A stretch of DNA of 64,000 nucleotides from positions 124,001 through 188,000 of the forward strand of contig NZ_JABAEB010000009.1 of assembly GCF_012584455.1 (NCBI RefSeq), given 5' to 3'. The notes under the pieces are model-generated. The model saw only the letters and a program-made list of their open reading frames with translations, ran no database searches and was not told the origin of the DNA. The DNA comes from Shewanella oncorhynchi. GTDB taxonomy: Bacteria > Pseudomonadota > Gammaproteobacteria > Enterobacterales > Shewanellaceae. Each line of letters opens with the position of its first letter. Position 1 is the first letter of the stretch. Of the stretch, positions 1 through 9,598 are shown piece by piece. The position numbers and the translations under genes are program-made.

Positions 1-14
1 TAACAGTTTGGGGA

Positions 15-3000
15 ATGAATGTGGGTGTTTTATCTCTCTCTGGCAAAAGTTTAGTGAGCCGACTTATGTTTGCGTTTTGCATTCTCGGACTGCTATTACT
101 GTTGTTAGTTAGCCTTGGTAGTTTATCGCTCTATTGGGTAAAGCTTGCTGATGAGTATTTATATGAGAAGGCTTTACCCGCCTCTGAGGCCGCCCGTCAA
201 TTGATGCAGTCTTCTAATGGTTTACTCGATAATGCCCAAGGACTTGAGCGGGTGGAAGAGGAGGCTCAGCGTGCGTATATTGGTCGAAAACTTTCAATTG
301 AAAGCACCAATTTGCTCACTGCAATCGATCGACTGAATTCCCTCAATGTCCACGTTAATGGTACTTTTAAAGATAAAGAGTTAGCACTATTTGCCGGTGA
401 GATCATTCATGAGTTATCTATGTTGGGTCGTCAAGTCGGTGAACGTTTGGCACTTACTCATCAGTTAAACAAAGCTGGACGTGCTCTTACTGAAGCTGCG
501 AGTAAAAGTAATTTATTACTTGAAGCTGAACTTGCTGTAGTCGATTCAGCTATTTTGGCTAAGTTAAGTTTAGCATATCCGCAAGTGGCGGGTAATACGG
601 CTAGCGCGCAGCTTTTGGATACCATTATTGAACAAGATTTGGATCTGCGTGAGCGTCTAAATCGGGGTTTAGTCTTAATTCATCACATCGCATTGGTAGG
701 ACAATTATTACAGTCCCCTGAGCAGCAGTTAGGTTTAAAAAATGTCTTGGCGAGTGTGCCAAGGGAACTCAATCAACTGACTATAATGCCTCTGGAATAT
801 TACGTGATGGACCCCAGTAGCGATAATGGTCCGAGAGCAACAAACGAAGCTACAATCGATAGGCAGATTGATTTGATGCCTCTTGAACTACTCAAAGGAT
901 TAGTTCGAGATCCCGTGCGTGCGATGGAGCTCGAACATGAGTTGTTAGCGTTAATGAACGTTAATTCTGGTTTGCGATTACAGCAGCAATATGGGCAGAT
1001 TTTATCTCAGCAAAATAAGCAATTACAGCAGCTTACGGGCAAGTTAAGTTGGTTGAACAAATCCGTTGATAACGCGATGAAAGTTCAGCAAGATCAGGCG
1101 AATGATGCTCGTTACGAGTTTTTACAGCAACTGCTTTGGGCGAAATTTGGTTTATGGATGACGGGTATTTTGATGCTTATTATCATGATATTTGTTGTGT
1201 ATCGAGTGATATATAAGGGGATTACGGTACGTTTGAGTGAAGCAACAATGGCATTATCACAATTAAGCCAAGGTAATACAGAGGTTGTGTTAGATCCACG
1301 AGGAAATGACGAACTCACCGCCATGGCATCAGCAATTGAGGCTTTTAAGCAAAAGACGGCTCATAATCAGGCTTTATCTTTGGAGTTACAAGCTACCGCT
1401 TCAGAGCTATTCGCCCACAAGGCTTCCCTTGAAAGTACCGTGCTTGCTAGAACAATGGAACTTGCGGAGGCCAATAGTCAATTAGATGCCGAGGCAAAAG
1501 GGCATTCGGCTGCGCGCGAGATGGCGGAGCAAGCAAGTAAAGCTAAGTCGTTATTTCTCGCCACAATGAGCCATGAAATCCGAACACCATTAAATGGTTT
1601 ATTGGGCACGTTAACCCTGTTGGGGCATTCACCATTACCGCCAGCACAAAAGCAAATGCTGGCCTTATCTCAGTACAGCGGTACCTTATTGCAAACAGTA
1701 TTGAATGATATTTTAGATTTTTCCCGTTTAGAACAAGGTAAGTTAACGAATGAACCCAGACCTGTGGCATTGAATGAACTGCTTGATGAAGTGGTTGCGA
1801 TTATGTTGGCTGGCGCTGGTTTATCTGGACTATCACTATCATTAGTCAAAGAAAATTTACCCGAGTGGGTCAATTTAGACGGCCCTAAGCTGCGACAAGT
1901 TTTGTTTAATCTCCTTGGTAATGCGATTAAGTTTACGCAAAAAGGAGACGTTGAGCTTCGAGTATTCGCAGTTGATCAACAGCTACACTTTGAAATTATG
2001 GATACCGGAGTGGGTATTAATGAGTCTGTGATGGGGCAATTATTTGTTGCCTACAGTGCTCAACCTAACCAAGGCAGAACCAGAGGAACAGGGCTTGGAT
2101 TAGCGATTTGTAAAGAATTAGTCGCATTGATGAACAATGTTGATACTTTAACCCAGTGTATCTGGGTGCAAAGTCAAGTTGCGAAGGGGTCCACATTTGG
2201 TTTTAGTTTACCATTAACTCTTTGTCAGCAAGTAGACCGGCCTTCACCAGCGGTATTACCAAAGGTTTTACCTAAATGTATTTTGGTGATTGAGGATAAT
2301 AAGGTCAATGCAATGATAGCTCAGGGTTTTTTAGCTCATCTTGGGCATCAGTCTATCTTGGCTGAAAGCTGTGCTGAAGCGAGAGCCTTATATCGTCAAG
2401 ATAATGCTTCGCACTTTGATGGTATCCTGCTTGATATTCAACTTAGTGATGGTTCTGGTTTAGTGCTATTGCCTGAGTTAAAGCTAATTGCCAGTAAAGC
2501 GCATTTGGAAATTAGTGTTATGGCATTTACTGCGCAAGTTCAAGATGAAGATATTAAAGCCTATCAAACATCAGGTTTTGATGGAGTATTAGAAAAACCC
2601 TTAAATATGGATTCACTGGCACTGTGGGTCGGTGTTGCTTCTGGGGAGCAGCTTCAACCTAAGGTGTCCCCGAGTGAAAAGCAATCTATATCTGATTTGG
2701 GGTCGACACTTGGATTCGATATTTCTCATGGCCCTCTATTAAATGAACTGCAGATTAATCAAGACGTAACGTATTTAGGGAGCGCTGCGTTATGGGAAAT
2801 GTTAGAACTTTTTAAAATGAGTAGTACAGAGCAAATACGCCTTATGGAAGAACAGAACAATGATCCCGGGCCTCTCTTGCATGCACTTAAAGGCAGTAGT
2901 GCCAGTTTAGGTTTGGTGACTATGTATCAGTTGTGCAAGCAACTTGAAGATCAAGGAATTGATAAAGAATCATATTTACTGCTTGTTAAAGTATGGCAGG

Positions 3001-3044
3001 CATCAATGAGTGCATTTGAAGAAAAATTAAATTTCGTATCATAA
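15..3044 (+). CDS. torS: TorS-type hybrid sensor histidine kinase
   Basis: Tripartite hybrid kinase of 1009 residues that should sense TMAO availability and phosphorylate TorR. Visible in order: an N-terminal membrane segment (about residues 15-40), a long helical periplasmic sensor region, a second membrane segment near 375-397, HAMP, HisKA with the H-box MSHEIRTPLNG near residue 520, an HATPase domain (NLLGNAIKFT, then GTGLGLAI), a receiver domain starting VIEDNKVNAM with the acceptor Asp in LLDIQLSDGSG, and a C-terminal HPt domain with His in LLHALKGSSASLG. The start has a GGGGA ribosome site just upstream. It is convergent with torD, and the torECAD operon alongside supports the TorS call over other hybrid kinases. 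TorR and TorT genes are not in the window; they may lie just upstream. Confidence 0.88.
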   Translation: MNVGVLSLSGKSLVSRLMFAFCILGLLLLLLVSLGSLSLYWVKLADEYLYEKALPASEAARQLMQSSNGLLDNAQGLERVEEEAQRAYIGRKLSIESTNLLTAIDRLNSLNVHVNGTFKDKELALFAGEIIHELSMLGRQVGERLALTHQLNKAGRALTEAASKSNLLLEAELAVVDSAILAKLSLAYPQVAGNTASAQLLDTIIEQDLDLRERLNRGLVLIHHIALVGQLLQSPEQQLGLKNVLASVPRELNQLTIMPLEYYVMDPSSDNGPRATNEATIDRQIDLMPLELLKGLVRDPVRAMELEHELLALMNVNSGLRLQQQYGQILSQQNKQLQQLTGKLSWLNKSVDNAMKVQQDQANDARYEFLQQLLWAKFGLWMTGILMLIIMIFVVYRVIYKGITVRLSEATMALSQLSQGNTEVVLDPRGNDELTAMASAIEAFKQKTAHNQALSLELQATASELFAHKASLESTVLARTMELAEANSQLDAEAKGHSAAREMAEQASKAKSLFLATMSHEIRTPLNGLLGTLTLLGHSPLPPAQKQMLALSQYSGTLLQTVLNDILDFSRLEQGKLTNEPRPVALNELLDEVVAIMLAGAGLSGLSLSLVKENLPEWVNLDGPKLRQVLFNLLGNAIKFTQKGDVELRVFAVDQQLHFEIMDTGVGINESVMGQLFVAYSAQPNQGRTRGTGLGLAICKELVALMNNVDTLTQCIWVQSQVAKGSTFGFSLPLTLCQQVDRPSPAVLPKVLPKCILVIEDNKVNAMIAQGFLAHLGHQSILAESCAEARALYRQDNASHFDGILLDIQLSDGSGLVLLPELKLIASKAHLEISVMAFTAQVQDEDIKAYQTSGFDGVLEKPLNMDSLALWVGVASGEQLQPKVSPSEKQSISDLGSTLGFDISHGPLLNELQINQDVTYLGSAALWEMLELFKMSSTEQIRLMEEQNNDPGPLLHALKGSSASLGLVTMYQLCKQLEDQGIDKESYLLLVKVWQASMSAFEEKLNFVS

Positions 3045-3084
3045 TATGAAGATTTGTGCCGCCTTAGGGAAGGCTGATCTAACT

Positions 3085-3128
3085 ACTGAAGTCAAAACAC
3101 TGAATATATTCAGTGTTTTGACTTCAGT
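3085..3128. terminator. Perfect 44-bp palindrome between torS and torD
   Basis: Two 22-bp arms are exact reverse complements with no spacer; the core reads CACTGAATATATTCAGTG. It lies between the convergent ends of torS and torD and most likely acts as a bidirectional transcription terminator. In RNA the centre would open as a small AU-rich loop. No long T-run follows on either side. Confidence 0.65.
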
Positions 3129-3160
3129 TTAGCATTTGGACAAAAGAAGACTCGGAGGTA

Positions 3161-3805
3161 TTAGCTGTGAGCCGCGAGTCCTTCGCAGTCGCTGGCAACC
3201 CAAGTTTGAGTCAAGTTACAAACTGCGGTGTAGAATTTCCCTGTATCGAGAGCGGTTACTTTATCTGTAAAAGTCGGTAACCAAGTGTTGAGATATTGGC
3301 TGATAAAAACGAGCTGGTTTTTATTATTACTGATACATGTTTGATGGGCTGCATAAGCTAAGATCACGGCAATATGGTCTGCAGGTTCAGGAAACTCACT
3401 TCGAACCATCAGTTGGCTATGCTGCAAATAGCTTTGCATTTTCTGATGTTGTTCACCAAATAACAATACTTCACTCTGACCGACAATATTGTTATTCAAA
3501 TATAAACCGGCATATGGGCTAGTGCTATGTTTAGTGCCGACTAAGAATAATCCACAGTAATCTGCTGCAAGTTCTAATAATGCTGTTTCTGTGTTCAACT
3601 GATTAATGAAAGACTTCAGAGTCAAAATATCTTCAGTGAAGAGAGGATTAGTTTCTAAATAGCTCAAGAAAGCTTGCGCTTCAGTTGTTGTTAGTTCTTG
3701 TAATAGCGGATGGTCCAATTCTTTAGCAAATAGCCTAGAGAGTAATGTATACACCATTGAACGACCTTGATTTACTGGTGTGTTATATTGAGGAGATTTA
3801 TTCAT
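3161..3805 (-). CDS. torD: TorD chaperone for TMAO reductase
   Basis: Cytoplasmic all-helical chaperone of the TorD/DmsD family, 214 residues, near the usual family length. TorD binds apo-TorA, protects its twin-arginine signal and helps molybdenum cofactor insertion before Tat export. Family-type segments include YTLLSRLFAKEL near the N-terminus and an ELAADYCGLFLVG segment followed by SPYAGLYLN, matching the conserved Y-hydrophobic-G/SPYES-like region of TorD proteins. It is the last gene of torECAD, 81 bp after torA. The assignment rests on sequence character and on its position directly downstream of torA. Confidence 0.9.
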   Translation of the reverse strand: MNKSPQYNTPVNQGRSMVYTLLSRLFAKELDHPLLQELTTTEAQAFLSYLETNPLFTEDILTLKSFINQLNTETALLELAADYCGLFLVGTKHSTSPYAGLYLNNNIVGQSEVLLFGEQHQKMQSYLQHSQLMVRSEFPEPADHIAVILAYAAHQTCISNNKNQLVFISQYLNTWLPTFTDKVTALDTGKFYTAVCNLTQTWVASDCEGLAAHS

Positions 3806-3886
3806 CTTCGTTATCTCTTTTGAGCTAATTTCGATTGTAAGTTAAAGCACCATGATGACAATCAGGTGCTTTGTTATGCTCAGCAA

Positions 3887-6379
3887 TTAGATTAGCGTTT
3901 CAATTGGGCCACTGAAAGCACTGACTTCTGGAATTTTTCCTTGGTACTTCTCAAACTCTACTAAGCAAGTGTAAGCAGAGCATGCTTGGGCTAACTTTGA
4001 AGTGCCAAGATCTTGTGTTAAGGTGTTTGGGTCGCCGTAACTGCATAAAGCACCTATTTCATTTCCCCCTTGTTTACTACCATCTTTACCAACGGGACCA
4101 TACCAAGCACCTTCGTGGATTCGAATTATGCCACGGGGAAAACTATCCGAGACCACTGCTCCAGCTAGTAGTTGACCACGATCATTAAAGACTCGCACAA
4201 GATCTCCATCCTTAATCCCACGTTGTTTGGCATCGATTGGGTTTAAATACACTGGTTCACGGCCTTGAACTGTGTAAGTTTCACGATATTGTTGTGATTC
4301 ACACATTTGTGAATGCAAGCGCTTATCAGGGTGGCAAGACTGCATCCACATTGGATACTTATCTGAGCCGGGTCCACCGTGACTACGTTCAGTCTTCTCC
4401 ATCCACATTGGATGACCAGGGCAGTCATCATAGTTATACTGGGCAATTTTACGACTGAATATTTCAATCAAACCCGATGGTGTACCTAAAGGGTTCATTT
4501 CAGGATCCGTTCTGAAGTCAGCATGGCGTGTCCATGGCTGTCCTTCACCAAAGTGAACATAACCATCTTTCCAGAAAGCCTCAAAATCTGGCATATTAAA
4601 TTTACCCAAATTATCGGCTTTACAGTCGTTATAGAGCTTTTGGAGCCAATCAAACTCAGACATGCCTCGGGTATATTCGTTTTCTTTACCTAAGAGTTTT
4701 GCAAAACGAGTGAAAATTTCAAAATCTGATAAGCTATCAAATAATGGCTCTACCATTTTATGCATTGCTAAAATACCGCGGTTAGCGTAGCTGCCATAAA
4801 CATCTAAGTCGTTGCGTTCAAAGGTAGTGCAAGCAGGCAAAACAATATCTGAAAAACGGCAGGTGGCAGTCCAGTTCATATCTATAGTGACAACACACTC
4901 TAGCTTTTGAAACGCAAGCTTCATTTTATTTCTATCTTGATGATGGCTCCAAGGGTTGTTACCGGAAAATACCATCATTTTAATGTCGGGATATGTTACT
5001 TTGGCTCCGTTTGCATCAATAGTTTTGCCTGGCTCCAATATTGCATCGACCCAACGAGCCACTGGAATCGTATTACTTGCCCCTTTAAAATCATTACTAT
5101 CAAATAGCGGTTTTTGACCTTCATCTAAGTTACGTGGAAAAGCGCCTGGTGCTGCTGCACCCGATGACGGTACACCAATGCTTGAATAGTGGTGTCCATA
5201 GCTAATTCCACCACCAGGTAAACCAATTTGACCAATCATAGTCGCTAACACCGCGGCCATCCAATATGGTTGTTCACCGTGTTGTTGACGCTGAATGCAC
5301 CAGCCCATCATGATCTGAGTGCGGCCTTGGGTCATTACTTTGGCTAAATCTCGGATGATATCAGGGCTAACTCCCGATATCTGACTCGCCCATTCAGGTG
5401 TTTTGGCTAAGCCATCAGACTCCCCTAATAAATAGGGTAAAAATTGCTCAAAACCTAAACTGTAACCTTGGATGAATTCAGCATCGTGCCACTTTTTAGT
5501 GACTATTTCGTGAGCAATTCCAAGCATGAGTGCCACATCGGTTTGTGGATTGACATAGAGTTGTTCGCACTCAAGGTATTTTTGAGTTTTGGTCTCAACA
5601 GGATCAATGCTTATCACGCGGATCTTACCCTGACTAACTTTTTCTTTCAGTTGGGCAAGATAGGCAAATGACTCATGTGTTTCTGCGTTCCAGCCTACTT
5701 GCAGATTTTTATAGGGATCATTTGACCATAAGATGATGGTGTTAGATTGCTCAAGAATTAATGGCCATGAGGTTCCTTGGGCATACACCTCAGTAGAACC
5801 TAAAATGTAAGGCAAAATCGTTTGGCCAGCACCAGTTGAGTAATCACCAATTTTTTTGACAAAATTTCCATGCATGCCTACTGCACGCTGCATGTGACTC
5901 GTGCTTGAGTGAAGTTGGCCCGTAGCACGCCATCCGGTTTGTCCTGCATGAAGACCGGATGGGCCATATTTGGTCTGGATTTCATCGAGGGACTCTTTGA
6001 ACAGAGTTAAAGCTTTATCCCAAGTAACGCGTACAAATCGAAAATCCCCACGTTGTTTAGTATCACTTTTATGGCCTTTTAATAAAAAGTCTAATCTCAC
6101 CATAGGGTAACGAATACGGGATGGATTGTAGACAAGCCCCTTAACACCATTCATCATATCTGTTGGATATTGATCTAAATCAAAAGGGATGACTTGGTCA
6201 ATAACACCGTTTTTACGCTTAATTTTAAATGCACCAAAATGTGACCCCGTTGTTAGCCAGTCATCACTAGCCTTCGAGCCAGAGGTGGCAAATGCATTAA
6301 GAGGAGTCAATACAGATCCACTGCTCAGACCAATATATGAGGTGGCCGCTAAACCCTTAAGGAATTCTCTTCTGTTCAT
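3887..6379 (-). CDS. torA: Periplasmic trimethylamine-N-oxide reductase TorA
   Basis: Molybdopterin-guanine-dinucleotide terminal reductase of the DMSO reductase family, 830 residues. It reduces TMAO to trimethylamine in the periplasm with electrons from TorC. The N-terminus is a twin-arginine signal ([11 protein letters not shown], then a hydrophobic stretch ending near LNAFA). Family features include the conserved [21 protein letters not shown] segment with the Mo-ligand serine region around [12 protein letters not shown], cofactor-binding stretches such as [11 protein letters not shown] and [16 protein letters not shown], and the C-terminal molydopterin dinucleotide-binding domain ([19 protein letters not shown]). 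It lacks an N-terminal iron-sulfur cluster motif, as expected for TorA. It begins 12 bp after torC and forms part of torECAD. Confidence 0.95.
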   Translation of the reverse strand: MNRREFLKGLAATSYIGLSSGSVLTPLNAFATSGSKASDDWLTTGSHFGAFKIKRKNGVIDQVIPFDLDQYPTDMMNGVKGLVYNPSRIRYPMVRLDFLLKGHKSDTKQRGDFRFVRVTWDKALTLFKESLDEIQTKYGPSGLHAGQTGWRATGQLHSSTSHMQRAVGMHGNFVKKIGDYSTGAGQTILPYILGSTEVYAQGTSWPLILEQSNTIILWSNDPYKNLQVGWNAETHESFAYLAQLKEKVSQGKIRVISIDPVETKTQKYLECEQLYVNPQTDVALMLGIAHEIVTKKWHDAEFIQGYSLGFEQFLPYLLGESDGLAKTPEWASQISGVSPDIIRDLAKVMTQGRTQIMMGWCIQRQQHGEQPYWMAAVLATMIGQIGLPGGGISYGHHYSSIGVPSSGAAAPGAFPRNLDEGQKPLFDSNDFKGASNTIPVARWVDAILEPGKTIDANGAKVTYPDIKMMVFSGNNPWSHHQDRNKMKLAFQKLECVVTIDMNWTATCRFSDIVLPACTTFERNDLDVYGSYANRGILAMHKMVEPLFDSLSDFEIFTRFAKLLGKENEYTRGMSEFDWLQKLYNDCKADNLGKFNMPDFEAFWKDGYVHFGEGQPWTRHADFRTDPEMNPLGTPSGLIEIFSRKIAQYNYDDCPGHPMWMEKTERSHGGPGSDKYPMWMQSCHPDKRLHSQMCESQQYRETYTVQGREPVYLNPIDAKQRGIKDGDLVRVFNDRGQLLAGAVVSDSFPRGIIRIHEGAWYGPVGKDGSKQGGNEIGALCSYGDPNTLTQDLGTSKLAQACSAYTCLVEFEKYQGKIPEVSAFSGPIETLI

Positions 6380-6391
6380 GTTGGTATCCTG

Positions 6392-7570
6392 TTAGTGCGC
6401 TGACTTATCGAAAGTTGATGAATGCTCTTGCAAGTATTTCTGCACTAATGCTTGAGTATCTTGATCCATATTGACGAACGCAATCATGCCTTGAAACATT
6501 CCTGGCCAAGTATTGGCATCAAAGTGAGCTTCTGCGGGTTGGGTATGGCATACACTACAGCTACTTGAATATGTGTTACGTGCATAGTCCCAAAGTGGCT
6601 GTAGATCTTTCATTAAGTAGTCCGCGTCAGTCCAAATTTGAGCTTCGACTCTTTGCCATGTCAAGCCTGTCATTGGGTCTTCTTTTTCTTCAAAAATCGC
6701 TATAACACCATCTTCAACTGCAGCATCTTTTGAAAGTTGAGCAGAGAGAATGTTAAGTCCGAAATCAAAATAGATAACGCGACCAGCCCCTATTTTTTTT
6801 CGCCAACCATTAATGCCAATTTTGATGCGGTTAGCGTTGGTTTCTAACACGGTGACTTGTGTGGCAATGTTTAAGGTGCCAGCTTCCACATCTGTTTTTT
6901 CATTAAAATAAAGGGGCTTAGTTAAAGCCGTAAAGTAACTTTCACCCACGACTAAACTGGTTTCCCCTGAGCCGACCTGAGCAATCAGTTCTGGTGCGCG
7001 GGACGTGCCCATATCGGGAAGCTTATGGGCGATACCTTTATGGCAATCAATACAACTTTGATCGATTTCGGCAGCACGTTTCATTTGCTTTTGTGCCAAT
7101 GTAGACATCTCATCCCATTTCATTGAATTGTAGTTATGGCAGTTTTTACACGCTAAGGAATTGTCACGATCGAAGCGTTTCCATTCTCGACTGGCCATTT
7201 CTAAACGCTTTGCTTCAAATTTTTCATCTGTGTTTACGGTCTGTAATAACCAACCCCACATATCATGGGATGCTTCAATCTTACGGCCAATTTTTCGGCT
7301 CCAATTATGTGGGACATGGCAGTCAGGGCATGTTGCGCGGACTCCGGAATGATTTGACCAATGTACTGTTTGTTGTAGCTCTTGATATGGTTTGCTTTCC
7401 ATACTGTGGCAGCTGATACAAAACTCTTCAGTGTTGGTCATTTCAAGCGCAGTATTAAAACCACCCCAAAAAATAATTCCCATTAAAAAAGCTGATAGGC
7501 TAATAGAGCCTAAGGTAAGGTATTTGGCTGGTTTGTTCAGAGTGTGCCAAATGTTAATAAACCATTTCAT
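6392..7570 (-). CDS. torC: Pentahaem c-type cytochrome TorC
   Basis: Membrane-anchored NapC/NirT-type cytochrome that passes electrons from menaquinol to TorA. There is one N-terminal membrane anchor (about residues 15-37). Five haem-attachment CxxCH sites are visible: CISCH, CPDCH, CKNCH, CIDCH and, in the separate C-terminal domain, CSVCH. The tetrahaem N-domain plus monohaem C-domain is the TorC arrangement. I place the start at the ATG beginning MKWFINIWHT because an AAAGGA ribosome site precedes it; a longer reading frame upstream overlaps torE and is not needed. The gene sits between torE and torA. Confidence 0.92.
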   Translation of the reverse strand: MKWFINIWHTLNKPAKYLTLGSISLSAFLMGIIFWGGFNTALEMTNTEEFCISCHSMESKPYQELQQTVHWSNHSGVRATCPDCHVPHNWSRKIGRKIEASHDMWGWLLQTVNTDEKFEAKRLEMASREWKRFDRDNSLACKNCHNYNSMKWDEMSTLAQKQMKRAAEIDQSCIDCHKGIAHKLPDMGTSRAPELIAQVGSGETSLVVGESYFTALTKPLYFNEKTDVEAGTLNIATQVTVLETNANRIKIGINGWRKKIGAGRVIYFDFGLNILSAQLSKDAAVEDGVIAIFEEKEDPMTGLTWQRVEAQIWTDADYLMKDLQPLWDYARNTYSSSCSVCHTQPAEAHFDANTWPGMFQGMIAFVNMDQDTQALVQKYLQEHSSTFDKSAH

Positions 7571-7611
7571 AAGAGCATCCTTTAAAGATTGACTAATGGG
7601 TTGCGTGAGGA

Positions 7612-7782
7612 TTAGTGAGCGACCACGCCACCGAATGCTTGGATCATCCAAATGACAAAACCATAAGCGCTAATGCCTGTGGCAGTGATGATTGGAAATA
7701 GCAAAAAAATGATGAATCCAAGAGCTTTTAACTCTCTGGATTTTATGTTTTTTGGTGTTTCAGCCAAATCTTTTACTGTCAT
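7612..7782 (-). CDS. torE: Small membrane protein TorE
   Basis: A 56-residue protein too short for most gene callers. It begins MTVKDLAETPKNIKSREL and has a single membrane helix (FIIFLLFPIITATGISAYGF) with a short tail ending FGGVVAH. Small NapE/TorE proteins of this form precede torC in Shewanella; their role in the respiratory chain is not well defined. An AGAGAG-type ribosome site lies before the ATG. It is the first gene of the torECAD operon and lies just downstream of the TorR-box-like sites. Confidence 0.85.
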   Translation of the reverse strand: MTVKDLAETPKNIKSRELKALGFIIFLLFPIITATGISAYGFVIWMIQAFGGVVAH

Positions 7783-7851
7783 GACTTACTCTCTAATAAA
7801 TTATCAATATGAGAGAGCATAAGGGAAGGGTGTTAATGGCCGTCATGCAGA

Positions 7852-7892
7852 AAATGAACAGAATTCGATAAGATGTGAAAGATTATGAATAG
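7852..7892 (-). promoter_or_regulatory. Candidate TorR operator (two tor boxes) of torECAD
   Basis: On the minus strand two decamers resemble the tor box CTGTTCATAT known from Escherichia coli: CTGTTCATTT (positions 7852-7861) and CTATTCATAA (7883-7892). Their starts are 31 bp apart, about three helical turns, so both lie on one face of the DNA. A TATGCT at 7817-7822 is a possible -10 element, which puts the proximal box near the -35 region, as in a response-regulator-dependent promoter. Binding is inferred, not shown. Confidence 0.5.
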
Positions 7893-8234
7893 GTATCTTA
7901 GGCGGCAAGATGGTTGATTTATCTTAACGGTGTTGCGGATTAGATTTTTCAGTGAAATGTTGTAATGATCCCAAGTTTATTAGCCAATTAGGTCATTTAT
8001 TGATAAACAGGTTTACCTCATCTAATGATTTTTTCATTGCTTTGACACTCATAAATTCTTTTGCAAGCTTCCAACGACGATGACATAACGATCTGAAATA
8101 AAGGCGTTAATAAAATAATGCAAGCGTAACTTCGGTGTAGCGTTAATCATAGAATAAATATTCTGATTTTATACTCATAAACATAAGCTTGTAAAATAGG
8201 AGAGGTCCAACAATATGGGTCATCTTGATACACT

Positions 8235-8254
8235 CTCCGCCCTGAATGGCGGAG
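8235..8254 (-). terminator. Hairpin after the sulfatase maturase gene
   Basis: Inverted repeat CTCCGCC / GGCGGAG with a 6-base loop lies 16 bp beyond the stop codon of the maturase gene. No strong U-tract follows, so it could be a weak terminator or a 3-prime stabilising hairpin. Confidence 0.4.
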
Positions 8255-8270
8255 TATGTTCATGTTACTT

Positions 8271-9521
8271 TTAGGCTAAATAACCTAAAGTCTGTAAGAT
8301 CCGCACTACATCCTTATCTATATGTTTATAAAAATTATATAAACCGGTGCAGAGATAATTGAGTCCTGTCTCACCTTGAAGTGTTTTTATTAAACGATTT
8401 TTAGGGCATTCTCCCCAACATAGTGCTAAATAATCACACTTTTTGCATTGGCTTGGCAGAGTATTGCATTTGGCCATGCCAAACTGTACTTGCTTATCAG
8501 AAAATGCGATATCCCCAAGGTGAGTTTTAGTAATATTGCCAACAAGAAAGTCAGAATAAACAAAGTGATCGCAAGAAAATACGTCGCCATTGTGTTCGAG
8601 AGCGAGGGCTTTGCCACAATATTCTGCCTGAGTACAAGTCTGAGCTGGCATTCCAGCGGCTTGAGCAATGGTGGTTTCAAACAAGTTCACATGTATTCGG
8701 CCAAAATCGGTACTTAACCATTCGTCCCATACACTTTTTAAGAATTCGCCATAATCATCAGGGTCGACTGACCAATCCGTGACAATAGAAAGCGGATGAC
8801 CAGGGCGGGCACGCGGTGAGTTTTGTACTGGGGCATTGGCTGCCTCTAGTTTTGTAGGTGCAGTCTTTTTAAATTCGATGGGTTCAACAACAGGCGTAAA
8901 TTGGACCCGCCAAGTTCCGAGTTGGTCGGCCAGAAAGCGATACACTTCCTTTGGATATTTCACATTTGTTCTATTAACGACACACAGTGCAGCAAAGGAA
9001 ACATCGTTATCCTTTAGCAGCTTTGCAGCAGCCATTACTGCATCGAAAGTGGGTTTGCCACTGCGGGTTTTTCGGTAAATATTGTGTAGGTCTCGTGGCC
9101 CATCGATTGATAAGCCTACGTGAAATTTATGCTCTTTTAGAAAGCTAACCCATTCTTTATTTAATGCTATGCCATTAGTTTGTAGGTCATTATTAATAGT
9201 TTGATTGGCTTTGACATAGCGAGTTTGTAGTTCAACAATCCGCTTGAAAAAATCGAGCCCCATAAGTGTGGGTTCGCCGCCTTGCCATGAGAATACTACT
9301 TCTTCCCCTGTTTGAGCTTCAATATATTGCCGTATGTATTGCTCGAGTATCTCATCGTTCATTTGTAACTGTGGATTGTGTTCGAGTAATTCAGTTTTAT
9401 GGAGATAAAAGCAATAGTTACAATCAATATTGCATTTTGCACCAGTGGGTTTTGCCATTGTATGGAACCGATAGTGTCGGTTTGCGGGTAAAGCGGGTAG
9501 CTTTAATACTGGAGTCGACAT
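8271..9521 (-). CDS. Anaerobic sulfatase-maturating radical SAM enzyme
   Basis: Radical SAM protein of the anSME/SPASM family, 416 residues. It should convert the active-site serine or cysteine of a sulfatase into formylglycine without oxygen. The CxxxCxxC cluster motif appears as CNIDCNYC near residue 30, followed by WQGGEPTLMGLDF, the family SAM-binding segment. The C-terminal SPASM region carries further cysteines (CGKALAL, CDHF, CKKCDYLALCWGECPK) that bind auxiliary iron-sulfur clusters. It lies 77 bp downstream of a serine-type sulfatase on the same strand, so the pair is very probably enzyme and substrate. Confidence 0.9.
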   Translation of the reverse strand: MSTPVLKLPALPANRHYRFHTMAKPTGAKCNIDCNYCFYLHKTELLEHNPQLQMNDEILEQYIRQYIEAQTGEEVVFSWQGGEPTLMGLDFFKRIVELQTRYVKANQTINNDLQTNGIALNKEWVSFLKEHKFHVGLSIDGPRDLHNIYRKTRSGKPTFDAVMAAAKLLKDNDVSFAALCVVNRTNVKYPKEVYRFLADQLGTWRVQFTPVVEPIEFKKTAPTKLEAANAPVQNSPRARPGHPLSIVTDWSVDPDDYGEFLKSVWDEWLSTDFGRIHVNLFETTIAQAAGMPAQTCTQAEYCGKALALEHNGDVFSCDHFVYSDFLVGNITKTHLGDIAFSDKQVQFGMAKCNTLPSQCKKCDYLALCWGECPKNRLIKTLQGETGLNYLCTGLYNFYKHIDKDVVRILQTLGYLA

Positions 9522-9598
9522 AATAACTCTTTTGTGATGTTTAACTTTAAATGGCTAACAATAGTGTTTAATCGCGCCATTGCTAGCCTGACGTCGAG

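Larger units (their letters stand above)
7783..8270. other. Intergenic region upstream of torE
   Basis: About 490 bp with no supported gene. Its torE-proximal part holds the tor promoter and operator described separately. The rest is AT-rich, and the far end holds the hairpin after the sulfatase maturase gene. Confidence 0.6.
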
